Assembly (NCBI GenBank): GCA_045106815.1
Contig: JBGCFG010000016.1
Location: 1 to 64,000 of the forward strand
Source: JAUIAI01 sp045106815
GTDB lineage: Bacteria > Pseudomonadota > Gammaproteobacteria > Burkholderiales > Burkholderiaceae_E
Direction of reading: 5' to 3'
DNA length: 64,000 bases
A program made the translations under genes and the position numbers. Positions 9,059 to 17,026 of this stretch are shown in pieces. The notes under the pieces were generated by a model. That model saw only the letters and a program-made list of their open reading frames with translations, did not search any database and was not told the origin of the DNA. The stretch's first letter is position 1, and each line of letters starts with the position of its first letter.

Positions 9059-9687
9059 GTGATGAAACCATCAAAAAAGCACTCATTGCCGATGTCGTGA
9101 TCGAGGGAACCGGATCGACCAGCGGGGCGCAGCGGGTGGCGCCTGAGACTGCTGGGCGTGGAGGGGAAACATCAGGCCTGAGTCAGTATGTTCCGGGCAG
9201 CGCCATCCACGATCCACTGTTGCAGCGCCAGGTTGAGGCCTTTTTGTTCATGCAGGCGGCGCGGCTGGATGCCAAAGACTGGCAAGGTTTTATTGATTGC
9301 TTTGATGCATCGGGCATCTATTGGATGCCAGTGCATCTGGGCCAGCAGGACTGGGCGGCGGAGCCGTCCATATTTGCAGAAGACACGCTGTTGATGGAAA
9401 TCCGGATGGGTCGGCTCTTGCATCCCAATGCATGGTCGCAGGCCCCGATGTGGGGAACCAGCCACCTGGTGGGCAACATCGTGATTGAGTCAGCCACTGC
9501 TACTGAAATTCAGGTCGCCAGTCGCTTTCAAATGATGGAGTTGCGACGGGACGATGTCCGCCACTTTGCTGGGAGCTACCGCCACACATTAAAACGGGAT
9601 GGAGACGATTTTAAAATCACCTTGCAGCGTGTCGACATGATGAATGGACAGGCAGCGTATGACTATGTGCTGCAGGCCTGGGTCTAA
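9055..9687 (+). CDS. Ring-hydroxylating oxygenase, beta subunit
   Basis: 210-residue structural subunit with the NTF2/SnoaL-like fold: RQVEAFLFMQAARLDAKDW begins the first helix, FIDCFDASGIYWMP follows, and the C-terminal half holds the beta-sheet ending in DYVLQAWV. The N-terminal 45 residues look disordered. Start ATG 9055 sits in the alpha-subunit stop (ATGA), giving the paired alpha-beta arrangement of benzoate/toluate-type oxygenases. Confidence 0.88.
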   Translation: MSDETIKKALIADVVIEGTGSTSGAQRVAPETAGRGGETSGLSQYVPGSAIHDPLLQRQVEAFLFMQAARLDAKDWQGFIDCFDASGIYWMPVHLGQQDWAAEPSIFAEDTLLMEIRMGRLLHPNAWSQAPMWGTSHLVGNIVIESATATEIQVASRFQMMELRRDDVRHFAGSYRHTLKRDGDDFKITLQRVDMMNGQAAYDYVLQAWV

Positions 9688-9911
9688 AGCGCTGTAGCTA
9701 GCCGTTGTCTGAGTGCTTCACGCAGCGTGGCAGCCGGCTGACCCCGGTAGGAGATACCGTGGATGATGCAAAGCGACTCCAGTTCGGCGCGACAGGCCGT
9801 CGCGATTTTTACGGTCATCATGAGCGTATCGGTATCCAGACGGTTGCCGCCAGATTCCGTGTCAGGGCGGGCGGAACGGTTGCTTGGCATGTGTGCTCGA
9901 TACGGCTGCAT
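9684..9911 (-). CDS. Possible small protein of unknown function
   Basis: 75-residue frame convergent with, and overlapping by four bases, the oxygenase beta gene. The N-terminal half is polar, and the C-terminal 40 residues (CRAELESLC to EALRQRLATAL) form a plausible amphipathic helix pair. Its tail vaguely resembles the small protein at 12423-12611. I do not recognise a family. The opposite-strand frame here looks less protein-like, but this may still not be a gene. Confidence 0.35.
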   Translation of the reverse strand: MQPYRAHMPSNRSARPDTESGGNRLDTDTLMMTVKIATACRAELESLCIIHGISYRGQPAATLREALRQRLATAL

Positions 9912-10010
9912 TGATTAAACCTCTTACGCTGGGCGTTCAGTGTAGGCTTGGAGGACCGGACCGCTTGTGATGCAGTTCACGGCGGCCAATTGGAATTCAT
10001 GAGGATTTAA

Positions 10011-10400
10011 ATGACGCTGGCTTTTTGGTGTGTCGTGATCAGCGGTTTGCTCCCTCTGGGTGGCACTGCAGCGGCCAAATGGGGATTTAAGGGTTTTGAC
10101 AATCACAATCCCCGTGACTGGCTCTCAAAGCAGACTGGCACCAGAGCCAGGGGCATCGCGGCTGAGAAAAACAGTCATGAGAGTTTTCCGTTTTTTGCGG
10201 CTGCCGTCCTGATGGCACACATAACAGTGGGCCCCCAAACACTGGTCGATTCGCTGGCCGCGGTCTATGTCGTGGCTAGAGTCCTTTATCTGGTGGCCTA
10301 CCTGATGGACTGGGCGGGATTTAGGACGCTTGTCTGGCTAGTGGGACTGCTCGCCACTGTTGCCATTGCAACTGCCGGCGCCTGGCTGGCGCCAGTTTAG
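10011..10400 (+). CDS. MAPEG family membrane protein
   Basis: 129 residues with four predicted membrane helices (about 1-22, 55-75, 80-100 and 105-127). The family loop between helices 1 and 2 carries NPRDW and the motif RARGIAAEKNSHESFPFFAA, where E-x-x-x-E/N-S-x-E-x-x-P/F is typical of membrane-associated eicosanoid/glutathione proteins. It may be a membrane glutathione transferase-like protein; a soluble GST is the next gene. Confidence 0.8.
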   Translation: MTLAFWCVVISGLLPLGGTAAAKWGFKGFDNHNPRDWLSKQTGTRARGIAAEKNSHESFPFFAAAVLMAHITVGPQTLVDSLAAVYVVARVLYLVAYLMDWAGFRTLVWLVGLLATVAIATAGAWLAPV

Positions 10401-10503
10401 TGCTCGCTTGAGGCCCCAATCCGGCTTGTCGCCTATACTTTGCGACGCTCTTTGAGACACTTCTTCAGACGCTTGTTTTTGTCTCGCTCACTAAGGAAAT
10501 TTC

Positions 10504-11115
10504 ATGAAGTTGCACTTTGCTCCGGCCTCACCCTTTGCACGAAAAGTCAGGGTGGCGGCGGCCGAACTGGGTCTTGAAGACAAGGTCGAACTGGTGCCCA
10601 CCCAGGTTGCGCCGGGCAATCCTAATCAGGAATATGCTGCACGCTACAACCCGCTGCGAAGAATTCCGGCGCTTACCATTGACGACGGCACGAGCATCAT
10701 CGATTCCAAGACCATTTGTGAGTATCTTGATAATCTTGATGGGCGCGGTCAACTCGTTCCAAAAGGAGGGAGCAGGCGCTGGAAAGTGTTGAGTGACTAC
10801 GCGATTGCAGATGGCATGATGGAGCTTGCCGTCATGCTGCGCTACGAAACCTTCCTGCGCCCCGAGCAGCACCGGTGGCCTGACATTATTGACGATCACT
10901 TCGACAAAATCGGCAACGGGCTGAAATGGTTCGATGCCAAAATCGAAGAGAGCGAAGACCGCTTCGAGCTTAGCCAAATCGCCCTGGCATGCGTGCTCGG
11001 CTACCTTGACTTTCGTTTTCCCGACTATGACTGGCGTGCGCAGGTGCCGCAACTCGCTGCATGGCATCAGCTGGTATCGAAGCGTCCTTCCTATCTAAAT
11101 ACGGAGCCATCCTGA
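10504..11115 (+). CDS. Glutathione S-transferase family protein
   Basis: 203 residues. The N-terminal thioredoxin-like domain starts LHFAPASPFARKVRV, with the Ser of SPFARKV in the usual glutathione-activating position. RRIPALTIDDG and SKTICEYLD are the cis-Pro and gamma-glutamyl-binding segments. The all-helical C-terminal domain runs from about residue 85. Function is probably conjugation or dechlorination-type detoxification. A Shine-Dalgarno (AAGGAA) precedes ATG 10504. The stop overlaps the next start as TGATG, so it is coupled to a thiol dioxygenase gene. Confidence 0.87.
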   Translation: MKLHFAPASPFARKVRVAAAELGLEDKVELVPTQVAPGNPNQEYAARYNPLRRIPALTIDDGTSIIDSKTICEYLDNLDGRGQLVPKGGSRRWKVLSDYAIADGMMELAVMLRYETFLRPEQHRWPDIIDDHFDKIGNGLKWFDAKIEESEDRFELSQIALACVLGYLDFRFPDYDWRAQVPQLAAWHQLVSKRPSYLNTEPS

Positions 11116-11690
11116 TGAATCATCACGTCAATGGCGGTGAGGTACTCAAGACCTTTGTAAAGACTTGCCACGATGCACTCAAAGCCGAGCAAACCGAGGC
11201 TGCGCAGCTGGCAATCATTAAGCCAGCACTAGCGAAGCTGATGAGTGCCCCTGACTGGCTGCCAGAGACCCATCGAAAGCCCAGAGAAGATCGATATGCG
11301 CAGTACCCGATTTATGTTGCAGGCGACAACAGTTTGTCGATTGTGTCATTTGTTTGGAAGCCAGGGCAATGGACGCCCATTCACGATCACACGGTTTGGG
11401 GGGTGATTGGCATTTATCAAGGTTTGGAGCGGACCGAAGTGTTCGAAGAGCAGGCCGGCCGTTATGTCTGCACTCGCACCATAGACTCAGATGTTGGTGA
11501 AGTGGGGGCGGTTTCGCCTTCGCTCGGCGATGTTCACCGGGTGGGGAATGTGTCAGATGATATCTCGATCAGCATCCACGTTTACGGTGGCAATATCGGC
11601 GAGATAGAACGTCACGTGTTTGAGGCTGATGGCTCGAGCAAAGCGTTCATCTCTGGCTACGAGCCGGCGCCTGTTCTCGTAGCGGCCTAA
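11115..11690 (+). CDS. Cysteine dioxygenase-type thiol dioxygenase (cupin)
   Basis: 191-residue cupin of the cysteine dioxygenase / 3-mercaptopropionate dioxygenase family: oxidation of a small thiol to its sulfinate with non-haem iron. The three iron ligands are visible as H90 and H92 (PIHDHTVWG) and H141 (GDVHRVGN). The position matching the Cys-Tyr crosslink Cys of eukaryotic enzymes is occupied by Ile/Gly (GVIGIYQG), as in bacterial enzymes. Start ATG 11115 (TGATG overlap with GST) is chosen over the longer frame from 11061. The thiol substrate is not decided by sequence. Confidence 0.82.
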   Translation: MNHHVNGGEVLKTFVKTCHDALKAEQTEAAQLAIIKPALAKLMSAPDWLPETHRKPREDRYAQYPIYVAGDNSLSIVSFVWKPGQWTPIHDHTVWGVIGIYQGLERTEVFEEQAGRYVCTRTIDSDVGEVGAVSPSLGDVHRVGNVSDDISISIHVYGGNIGEIERHVFEADGSSKAFISGYEPAPVLVAA

Positions 11691-11727
11691 GAGTCTTCTC
11701 GAGCGTTCTTGGTGTTTTACGCGCCGT

Positions 11728-12354
11728 CTAGTACTGACCCGGTACCGGACCGCCGCCCTCGTTTGCTGCGTCGAGTGCTGCAAGATGGGTGGCGCAGGCC
11801 ATCAGATTAATTTCGAAGGGTTGCGTGGCCGATACCTGGGTGACCGAGGTATTGCGAATCACCGCGCCCACTTCGCCCTGTAGGTCGGCCGCCGATACTG
11901 AGTCATCAATCATTTCGCGAATGACCAGACCGTGTGTGAACACAGCCAGTACGCCATTGGTATTAGCTCGTTGCTCAAGTACCCATTCGGTCGCTTGTTG
12001 AACTCGGTCGCGAAACTGCTGCATGGTCTCGCCACCCGGCGGCGCGAGCTTGTCATCCAGGGGGTCGAAATCGACTTCGTGATAAGCCAGGCCACTCCAA
12101 TCGCCAAAGAAGCGCTCCCTTAGCAACTCAGAGTATTGGATAGGCTGACCGGTCGCTTCGGCAACGATTTGTGCAGTACGGGCAGCTCGTGGCATGTCGC
12201 TCGCGACGATCGCCGCCGGCGGTGATTGCCGAATGCGCTGGGCCAAGGCTCGGGCCTGGGCTTCGCCATGGTCATTGAGTGGGGTGTCGGGCGGTTGAAT
12301 AACGCGCGAACGATTGAGCGCGGTTTCGCCGTGTCGGATCAGTAAAATTGCCAT
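11728..12354 (-). CDS. Histidine phosphatase family protein
   Basis: 208 residues with the RHGET motif at residues 7-11 (phospho-accepting H8), ASDMPRAARTA for the second phosphate-binding Arg, the GDWSGL segment and the acid/base FTHGLVIR His. It is a phosphoglycerate mutase-like or alpha-ribazole phosphatase-like enzyme. The neighbours give no hint of a cobalamin role, so the substrate is open. It is convergent with the thiol dioxygenase gene, 37 bp apart. Confidence 0.85.
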   Translation of the reverse strand: MAILLIRHGETALNRSRVIQPPDTPLNDHGEAQARALAQRIRQSPPAAIVASDMPRAARTAQIVAEATGQPIQYSELLRERFFGDWSGLAYHEVDFDPLDDKLAPPGGETMQQFRDRVQQATEWVLEQRANTNGVLAVFTHGLVIREMIDDSVSAADLQGEVGAVIRNTSVTQVSATQPFEINLMACATHLAALDAANEGGGPVPGQY

Positions 12355-12422
12355 GGCATCAGCTTACCATCGACAAGGGCCATCGGATAATTCGCCCGAC
12401 AGCAGGTGAAACTCGATGCTGC

Positions 12423-12611
12423 TCAGTTCATGAGGTTGATTAGCGCGTGGCGTAATTCTTCGTCGGTCTTGCCAAGATGGTCCAGGCCAAGCGTTGCACT
12501 GATGTATTCGAGTTCCTGTCGATCAGAGTCTTGTAGCTTGGCGGTCACTACGGCAACACGATCGCTATACAGAACTTGCGGACTGGCTTCGGTTTGACTT
12601 GCTGAATTCAT
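12423..12611 (-). CDS. Small conserved-looking protein of unknown function
   Basis: 62 residues, divergent from the CoA-transferase gene. It is polar with no membrane segment. The core DRQELEYISATLGL ... DEELRHALINLMN could form a helix-turn-helix-like pair. ATG 12611 is preferred because the longer frame to 12722 runs into the opposite promoter region with an unlikely N-terminus. No family recognised. Confidence 0.45.
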   Translation of the reverse strand: MNSASQTEASPQVLYSDRVAVVTAKLQDSDRQELEYISATLGLDHLGKTDEELRHALINLMN

Positions 12612-12750
12612 GGTGAGGCTACTCGCTGAATGGACACATGAAAGGGTTAAGTGAAGGATGACCCGAAACGAGCTGTTGTAAAGTGTCGAAAACCGGGGGC
12701 AAGCCCGGACGTTTCCGTTCAAACAACACCTGTTTCAGAGTCCAGCCTCC

Positions 12751-13977
12751 ATGTCTACAGAACTTTCCGGTCTCCTCAAAGGCGTGACTGTCGTTGATCT
12801 CACCTCCATGATTTCCGGGCCTCTCGCGACCATGATGCTGGCTGACCACGGTGCAGATGTCATCAAGATCGAAAGTCCGGCAGGCGACTACTCCCGGCAG
12901 GTCGCGACCCGGCGTAACGGGTATTCCGCCTCTTTTTTGAACAACAACCGGAATAAGCGGTCTGTGGTGCTCGACTTAAAGCAATCGGAGGCACTTGAGC
13001 CGCTCAAAGCGTTGATAGGCCGGGCTGATGTGGTGATCCAGAATTTCCGCCCCGGTGTTGCTGCCCGGATGGGCGTGGGGCCAGAGCAAGCGCAGGCAAT
13101 CAACCCGGGTTTGATCTACTTGTCTATTAGTGGGTTTGGGTTTACAGGGCCATTTCGCGATAAGCCCGTTTTTGACCCACTAATTCAGGCCTTATCCGGT
13201 TTGACCAGTATTCAGGGTGGCGCAGACGATGCCCGCCCGCGCCTGGTGCGAACCATCTTGCCGGACAAGCTCACGGCGATGCAGGCAAGTCAGGCCATTC
13301 TGGCTGCCTTGTTTCACCGTGAACGCCACGGCGGTAAGGGCAAAGTCATTGAGCTGTCTATGCTCGACACGATCGTCTCGTTCCTGTGGAGTTCTGATAT
13401 GGGTGGACACACCTTTGTTGGCGATGAGCTGGAAACCGAGACAGCTCAATCGTTCATCGATCTGATCTATGAGACTACGGATGGATATGTGAGCATTGCT
13501 GTCATGCAAGACAAACACTGGCAAGGGTTTTTGCGCTCGGTCCATCGCGAGGACCTGATTGCCGATGCACGATTTGCAACGCCGGCACTACGCGAGATCA
13601 ACAAGAATGAACGGACCCAACTGATTCAGGCGCTCGTCAAAGATCAAGCAACCGAGCAGCTGATTAACGCTATGGAGGCTTACGACGTGCCTTGTTCGCC
13701 CGTGTTGACCCGCCGAGCGATGATTCGACATCCGCAAATTGTTGCCAACGGCCTGCTAGGTGAATTTGAGCATCCTGTGGCGGGCACGCTAAGGCAGGCT
13801 CAGCCGCCTGCGCGTGTAATCGGGCAGACCCCGTTTAGGCCAAAGCCGGCGCCAGCGCTTGGCGAGCATACGCGTGAGGTGCTTGCCGAGTGCGGACTGA
13901 GCTCACAAGAAATACAGACATTAATCGCGAACGGGGCGGCTCATCAGGCATCACGACCGGGCGAGGCAAGCGCATGA
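12751..13977 (+). CDS. CaiB/BaiF-type CoA-transferase (family III)
   Basis: 408 residues. It transfers CoA between carboxylic acids through an aspartyl-CoA anhydride. GVTVVDLTSMISGPLATMML and DHGADVIKIE (N-terminal), NRNKRSVVLDLK, RADVVIQNFRPG and LSISGFG are family landmarks; SMLDTIVSFLW is near the central domain. The acid substrate is unknown. It is the first gene of a chain of five or six in which each stop overlaps the next start (CoA-transferase, hydrolase, tenA, thiZ, thiX). Confidence 0.9.
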   Translation: MSTELSGLLKGVTVVDLTSMISGPLATMMLADHGADVIKIESPAGDYSRQVATRRNGYSASFLNNNRNKRSVVLDLKQSEALEPLKALIGRADVVIQNFRPGVAARMGVGPEQAQAINPGLIYLSISGFGFTGPFRDKPVFDPLIQALSGLTSIQGGADDARPRLVRTILPDKLTAMQASQAILAALFHRERHGGKGKVIELSMLDTIVSFLWSSDMGGHTFVGDELETETAQSFIDLIYETTDGYVSIAVMQDKHWQGFLRSVHREDLIADARFATPALREINKNERTQLIQALVKDQATEQLINAMEAYDVPCSPVLTRRAMIRHPQIVANGLLGEFEHPVAGTLRQAQPPARVIGQTPFRPKPAPALGEHTREVLAECGLSSQEIQTLIANGAAHQASRPGEASA

Positions 13978-14774
13978 GCACGGAAGCACCAGATACCAAC
14001 ACAGTCGCGCTCAACATTCGAGAGTTGGGTGACGGACCTGTCTTGCTTTTGTTGCACGGGCTTTTTGGCTCATCTCGCAACTGGGTCAGTGTGCAGAAAG
14101 CGCTCGCTGAGCATTATCACGTGGTGTCTGTCGATTTGCGTAATCATGGTGAGTCAGGCTGGCATGACGAGATGAACTACGCCGTCATGGCGCAAGATAT
14201 CAGCAACCTGATCGCCTCGCGCGGATGGGAGCAAGTTAGCGTGTTGGGCCACAGCATGGGCGGGAAAGTCGCCATCACTTTGGCGCTGCGCCAACCGCCC
14301 GAGTTGCAGCGCCTAATTGTGGCCGACATTGCGCCGGTGGTTTATGCACCTCACCATCGTGAATTCATTCAGGCCATGCTTGCGCTCGACCTGAGTCGTA
14401 TTGAACGTCGCTCGGACGCAGACCGCCAACTGGCGAGCACGATCGCTGAGCCAGGGGTACGGGCATTTCTGTTGCAAAATCTTGTCCAAAAAGGACCTGA
14501 GTGGTTCTGGCGGTTCAACCTCAAAGCGCTCGATGAGTCGCTTGTTGCGCTCGGAGACTTTCCTGCGGCGATTGAAGCGAGCCGATGGAACGGGCCCGTT
14601 TGTGTGATTAGAGGCGGCGCTTCTGACTACATTACGACTGATGGCAGGGCGGCATTTGATCGATATTTTGAGTCGGTAGAGCATCATGCGCTCGCCGGTG
14701 CGGGCCACTGGTTGCATGCAGAACAGCCCGCTGCGTTTATTGATATCGTCAGACGTTTTATGGAAGTCACATGA
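13974..14774 (+). CDS. Alpha/beta-fold hydrolase (YbfF-like)
   Basis: 266 residues. Oxyanion segment LLLLHGLFGSSRNW, nucleophile elbow GHSMGGK (S94), DLRNHGES strand and terminal GAGHWLHAEQP with the catalytic His. The layout matches YbfF-type esterases/thioesterases, which fits a partner of a CoA-transferase. Start ATG 13974 overlaps the CoA-transferase stop (ATGA). The longer frame from 13890 is rejected. Confidence 0.85.
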   Translation: MSTEAPDTNTVALNIRELGDGPVLLLLHGLFGSSRNWVSVQKALAEHYHVVSVDLRNHGESGWHDEMNYAVMAQDISNLIASRGWEQVSVLGHSMGGKVAITLALRQPPELQRLIVADIAPVVYAPHHREFIQAMLALDLSRIERRSDADRQLASTIAEPGVRAFLLQNLVQKGPEWFWRFNLKALDESLVALGDFPAAIEASRWNGPVCVIRGGASDYITTDGRAAFDRYFESVEHHALAGAGHWLHAEQPAAFIDIVRRFMEVT

Positions 14775-15463
14775 AAGACTATGGCAGCAGGGTGTATCCC
14801 CTGTGGCGCGAAGCGGCCGATAGTGCCTGGACTCGCTATACCAAGCATGCATTTGTTGAAGGCTTGGCCACAGGCGAGTTGCCGCTCGCTGCATTTCGGC
14901 ACTATCTGATCCAGGACTACCTGTTTCTGATGCACTTTTCGCGCGCGTGGTCGCTGGTTGTCGTCAAGGCCGACACGATTGACGAGATGCGACATGCCGC
15001 TGCAACCGTTGATGCGCTGGTAAACCAGGAGATGCAATTGCATGTATCCACCTGTGCGGGCTTTGGTTTGTCAGAGGCTCAACTCGGGCAGGCGCAGGAG
15101 GCTGCAGCCAACATCGCCTATACCCGCTATGTCCTTGATGCCGGCTATGCGGGCGATCTGTTAGATCTACTCGCTGCACTTGCACCGTGCGTCTTTGGAT
15201 ACGGCGAGATTGGCGCTCGGCTCAAACCGCTTAGTGGACCTGACAATCCGTATCAAAACTGGATCGACACCTATGCTGCGAGTGACTATCAAGCCGTTTG
15301 CGAAACCGTTGGCCAATTGATCGACGAGTCTATCGAGCGGCGTTTGGGAACTTCCCCGCAAAGTAGTCCACGCTGGCCTCGTCTATGTGACCGTTTCCGC
15401 CAGGCCACCGAACTTGAAGTGAATTTTTGGCAGATGGGGCTGGATGGGCCCGCGGATGGCTGA
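14771..15463 (+). CDS. tenA: TenA family aminopyrimidine aminohydrolase / thiaminase II
   Basis: 230-residue TenA/TenA_C helical protein. It hydrolyses 4-amino-5-aminomethyl-2-methylpyrimidine to the hydroxymethyl form, salvaging the pyrimidine of damaged thiamine. IQDYLFLMHFSRAWS and ALAPCVFGYGEIG (C140, the probable catalytic Cys) are signature segments. The following two ABC genes and the thiY/thiE genes at 21-22.7 kb make the salvage role very likely. It is coupled to its neighbours by short overlaps on both sides. No TPP riboswitch is seen in front of this operon. Confidence 0.9.
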   Translation: MKDYGSRVYPLWREAADSAWTRYTKHAFVEGLATGELPLAAFRHYLIQDYLFLMHFSRAWSLVVVKADTIDEMRHAAATVDALVNQEMQLHVSTCAGFGLSEAQLGQAQEAAANIAYTRYVLDAGYAGDLLDLLAALAPCVFGYGEIGARLKPLSGPDNPYQNWIDTYAASDYQAVCETVGQLIDESIERRLGTSPQSSPRWPRLCDRFRQATELEVNFWQMGLDGPADG

Positions 15464-16208
15464 GCCAGCGGCAGCGCCGTCAGTTCTATTGGCAGGCAGC
15501 TTCAAGCACGACAACGCAGTTTTGTTTAGCGATTTGACGCTACCGCTGAACGCCAGTCAGTGGACCTGTTTGCTGGGCGCCTCGGGCGTCGGGAAGTCAA
15601 CCGTGTTACGTCTACTTGCCGGCTTACCGGCGGGTGGTCGTTTTACCGGCAGGATTGAGTGCGATGATGATGTGCCGCTTAGCGGTCGAGTCGCATTCAT
15701 GGCGCAGTCCGATCTGTTATCGCCCTGGTTGTCGGTCAGAGACAATATCAGCATCGGTGCGCGACTACGCGGCGAGCCCATTGAACAGACCCGGGTCGAC
15801 AAAATCATCGCCAGTGTCGGTTTGGCTAGTCACGCCCTAAAACGCCCAGCGCAGCTATCGGGCGGAATGCGCCAACGCGCAGCGCTCGCGCGAACTCTCA
15901 TGCTCGATTGTCCAGTCGTGTTGCTGGACGAGCCGTTCTCTGCGCTTGATGCGCGAACGCGCGCGGAGATGCAAGAGTTGTCGTTTGAACTACTCGCAGG
16001 GCGTACGGTATTGCTAGTCACGCATGACCCCGCCGAGGCGGCCCGGCTTGGGCACCGAATCTATTTATTGACACCGGACGGGCTCACGAATGTTGAGGCG
16101 CCCGGTACGGCGCCGATTCGCGCCATTGATGATTTCGATATGCTCAAACGGCAGGCGGCGCTCTTGCAGTTGTTGCGTCATGGTCAGTCTGAGATCGCCG
16201 CTGAATGA
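15444..16208 (+). CDS. thiZ: Thiamine-precursor ABC transporter ATPase (ThiZ-like)
   Basis: About 250-254 residues, NitT/TauT-type ATPase. Walker A GASGVGKST, Q-loop MAQSDLLSPWLSV, signature LSGGMRQRAALA, Walker B VVLLDEPFSALD and H-loop LLVTHDPAEA. Two starts are possible, ATG 15444 or ATG 15456; both lie inside the end of tenA. With ThiX next and ThiY at 21112 it would import formylaminopyrimidine or hydroxymethylpyrimidine. Confidence 0.85.
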   Translation: MGPRMAEPAAAPSVLLAGSFKHDNAVLFSDLTLPLNASQWTCLLGASGVGKSTVLRLLAGLPAGGRFTGRIECDDDVPLSGRVAFMAQSDLLSPWLSVRDNISIGARLRGEPIEQTRVDKIIASVGLASHALKRPAQLSGGMRQRAALARTLMLDCPVVLLDEPFSALDARTRAEMQELSFELLAGRTVLLVTHDPAEAARLGHRIYLLTPDGLTNVEAPGTAPIRAIDDFDMLKRQAALLQLLRHGQSEIAAE

Positions 16209-16945
16209 AGATTGCCCCTTTGCTGCTCGTTGCGCTCTTGTTGCTACTGGTGTGGCAGGCGATCGTGTCATTGACCGGTGCACCGCCATACATCCTGCCT
16301 GACCCGCTGCGCGTCTTTCGGGCTTTGGTTGACAATGCTGACCTCATCGGAGGTCACGCTGTCATCACCGCGCTCGAAGTACTGATCGGTCTGGTGCTCG
16401 GCACGGCACTCGGAGCGATGACAGCGCTATGGCTCAAGATGTCGCCCACTGCGCGGTCGCTGCTATTGCCCGCGATGGTGTTGAGTCAGTCGGTGCCGGT
16501 TTTTGCGCTCGCCCCGTTGCTGACGCTTTGGTTCGGATACGGGCTATGGTCGAAAATTGCGATGACCACTCTGATTATCTATTTCCCGGTGGCGTCAACT
16601 TTTTATGATGGCTTGCGCAACACGCCCGCGGGACTGGACGATCTTGCGACGGTCATGGGAGCGACCCCGTTGCGCAGGCTTTTCTTGATTCAGGTCCCGG
16701 CTGCCATCCCGTCACTGGCGTCAGGTCTGAGACTGGCCGCGATCTACGCCCCGATCGGCGCTGTCATTGGTGAGTGGGTGGGTGCGTCGCAGGGTCTGGG
16801 TTACCTGATGCTGCTGGCCAACGGCCGCGTCAAAACAGACCTTATGTTTGCGGCGCTACTGGTTCTGGCTGTCATGGCAATGGCTTTACATTTTGCCATC
16901 TCTCTGCTGGCCCGGCGGCTGCAGCAATGGGCTGGGGTCGGGTAA
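16205..16945 (+). CDS. thiX: Thiamine-precursor ABC transporter permease (ThiX-like)
   Basis: 246-residue BPD_transp_1 permease with about six membrane helices. The EAA loop is LDDLATVMGATPLRRLFLIQ, followed by VPAAIPSLASGLRLA as in NitT/TauT/ThiX permeases; PIGAVIGEWVGASQGLGYLM precedes the last helices. ATGA overlap with thiZ. The matching binding protein is not in this operon but on the other strand at 21112-22056. Confidence 0.85.
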   Translation: MKIAPLLLVALLLLLVWQAIVSLTGAPPYILPDPLRVFRALVDNADLIGGHAVITALEVLIGLVLGTALGAMTALWLKMSPTARSLLLPAMVLSQSVPVFALAPLLTLWFGYGLWSKIAMTTLIIYFPVASTFYDGLRNTPAGLDDLATVMGATPLRRLFLIQVPAAIPSLASGLRLAAIYAPIGAVIGEWVGASQGLGYLMLLANGRVKTDLMFAALLVLAVMAMALHFAISLLARRLQQWAGVG

Positions 16946-17026
16946 ACTTGGGTCCTGGATAGTGCGTTAGAAGGCCGGTACCGAGGCCTCATTCGCCGCC
17001 ATCACATTAAACCTCAGGGAGACACG

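Noticed and set aside
12612..12750. Possible second TPP riboswitch ahead of the tenA operon
   Set aside because: CTGAGA and GAACCTGATC-type motifs are absent on the plus strand.
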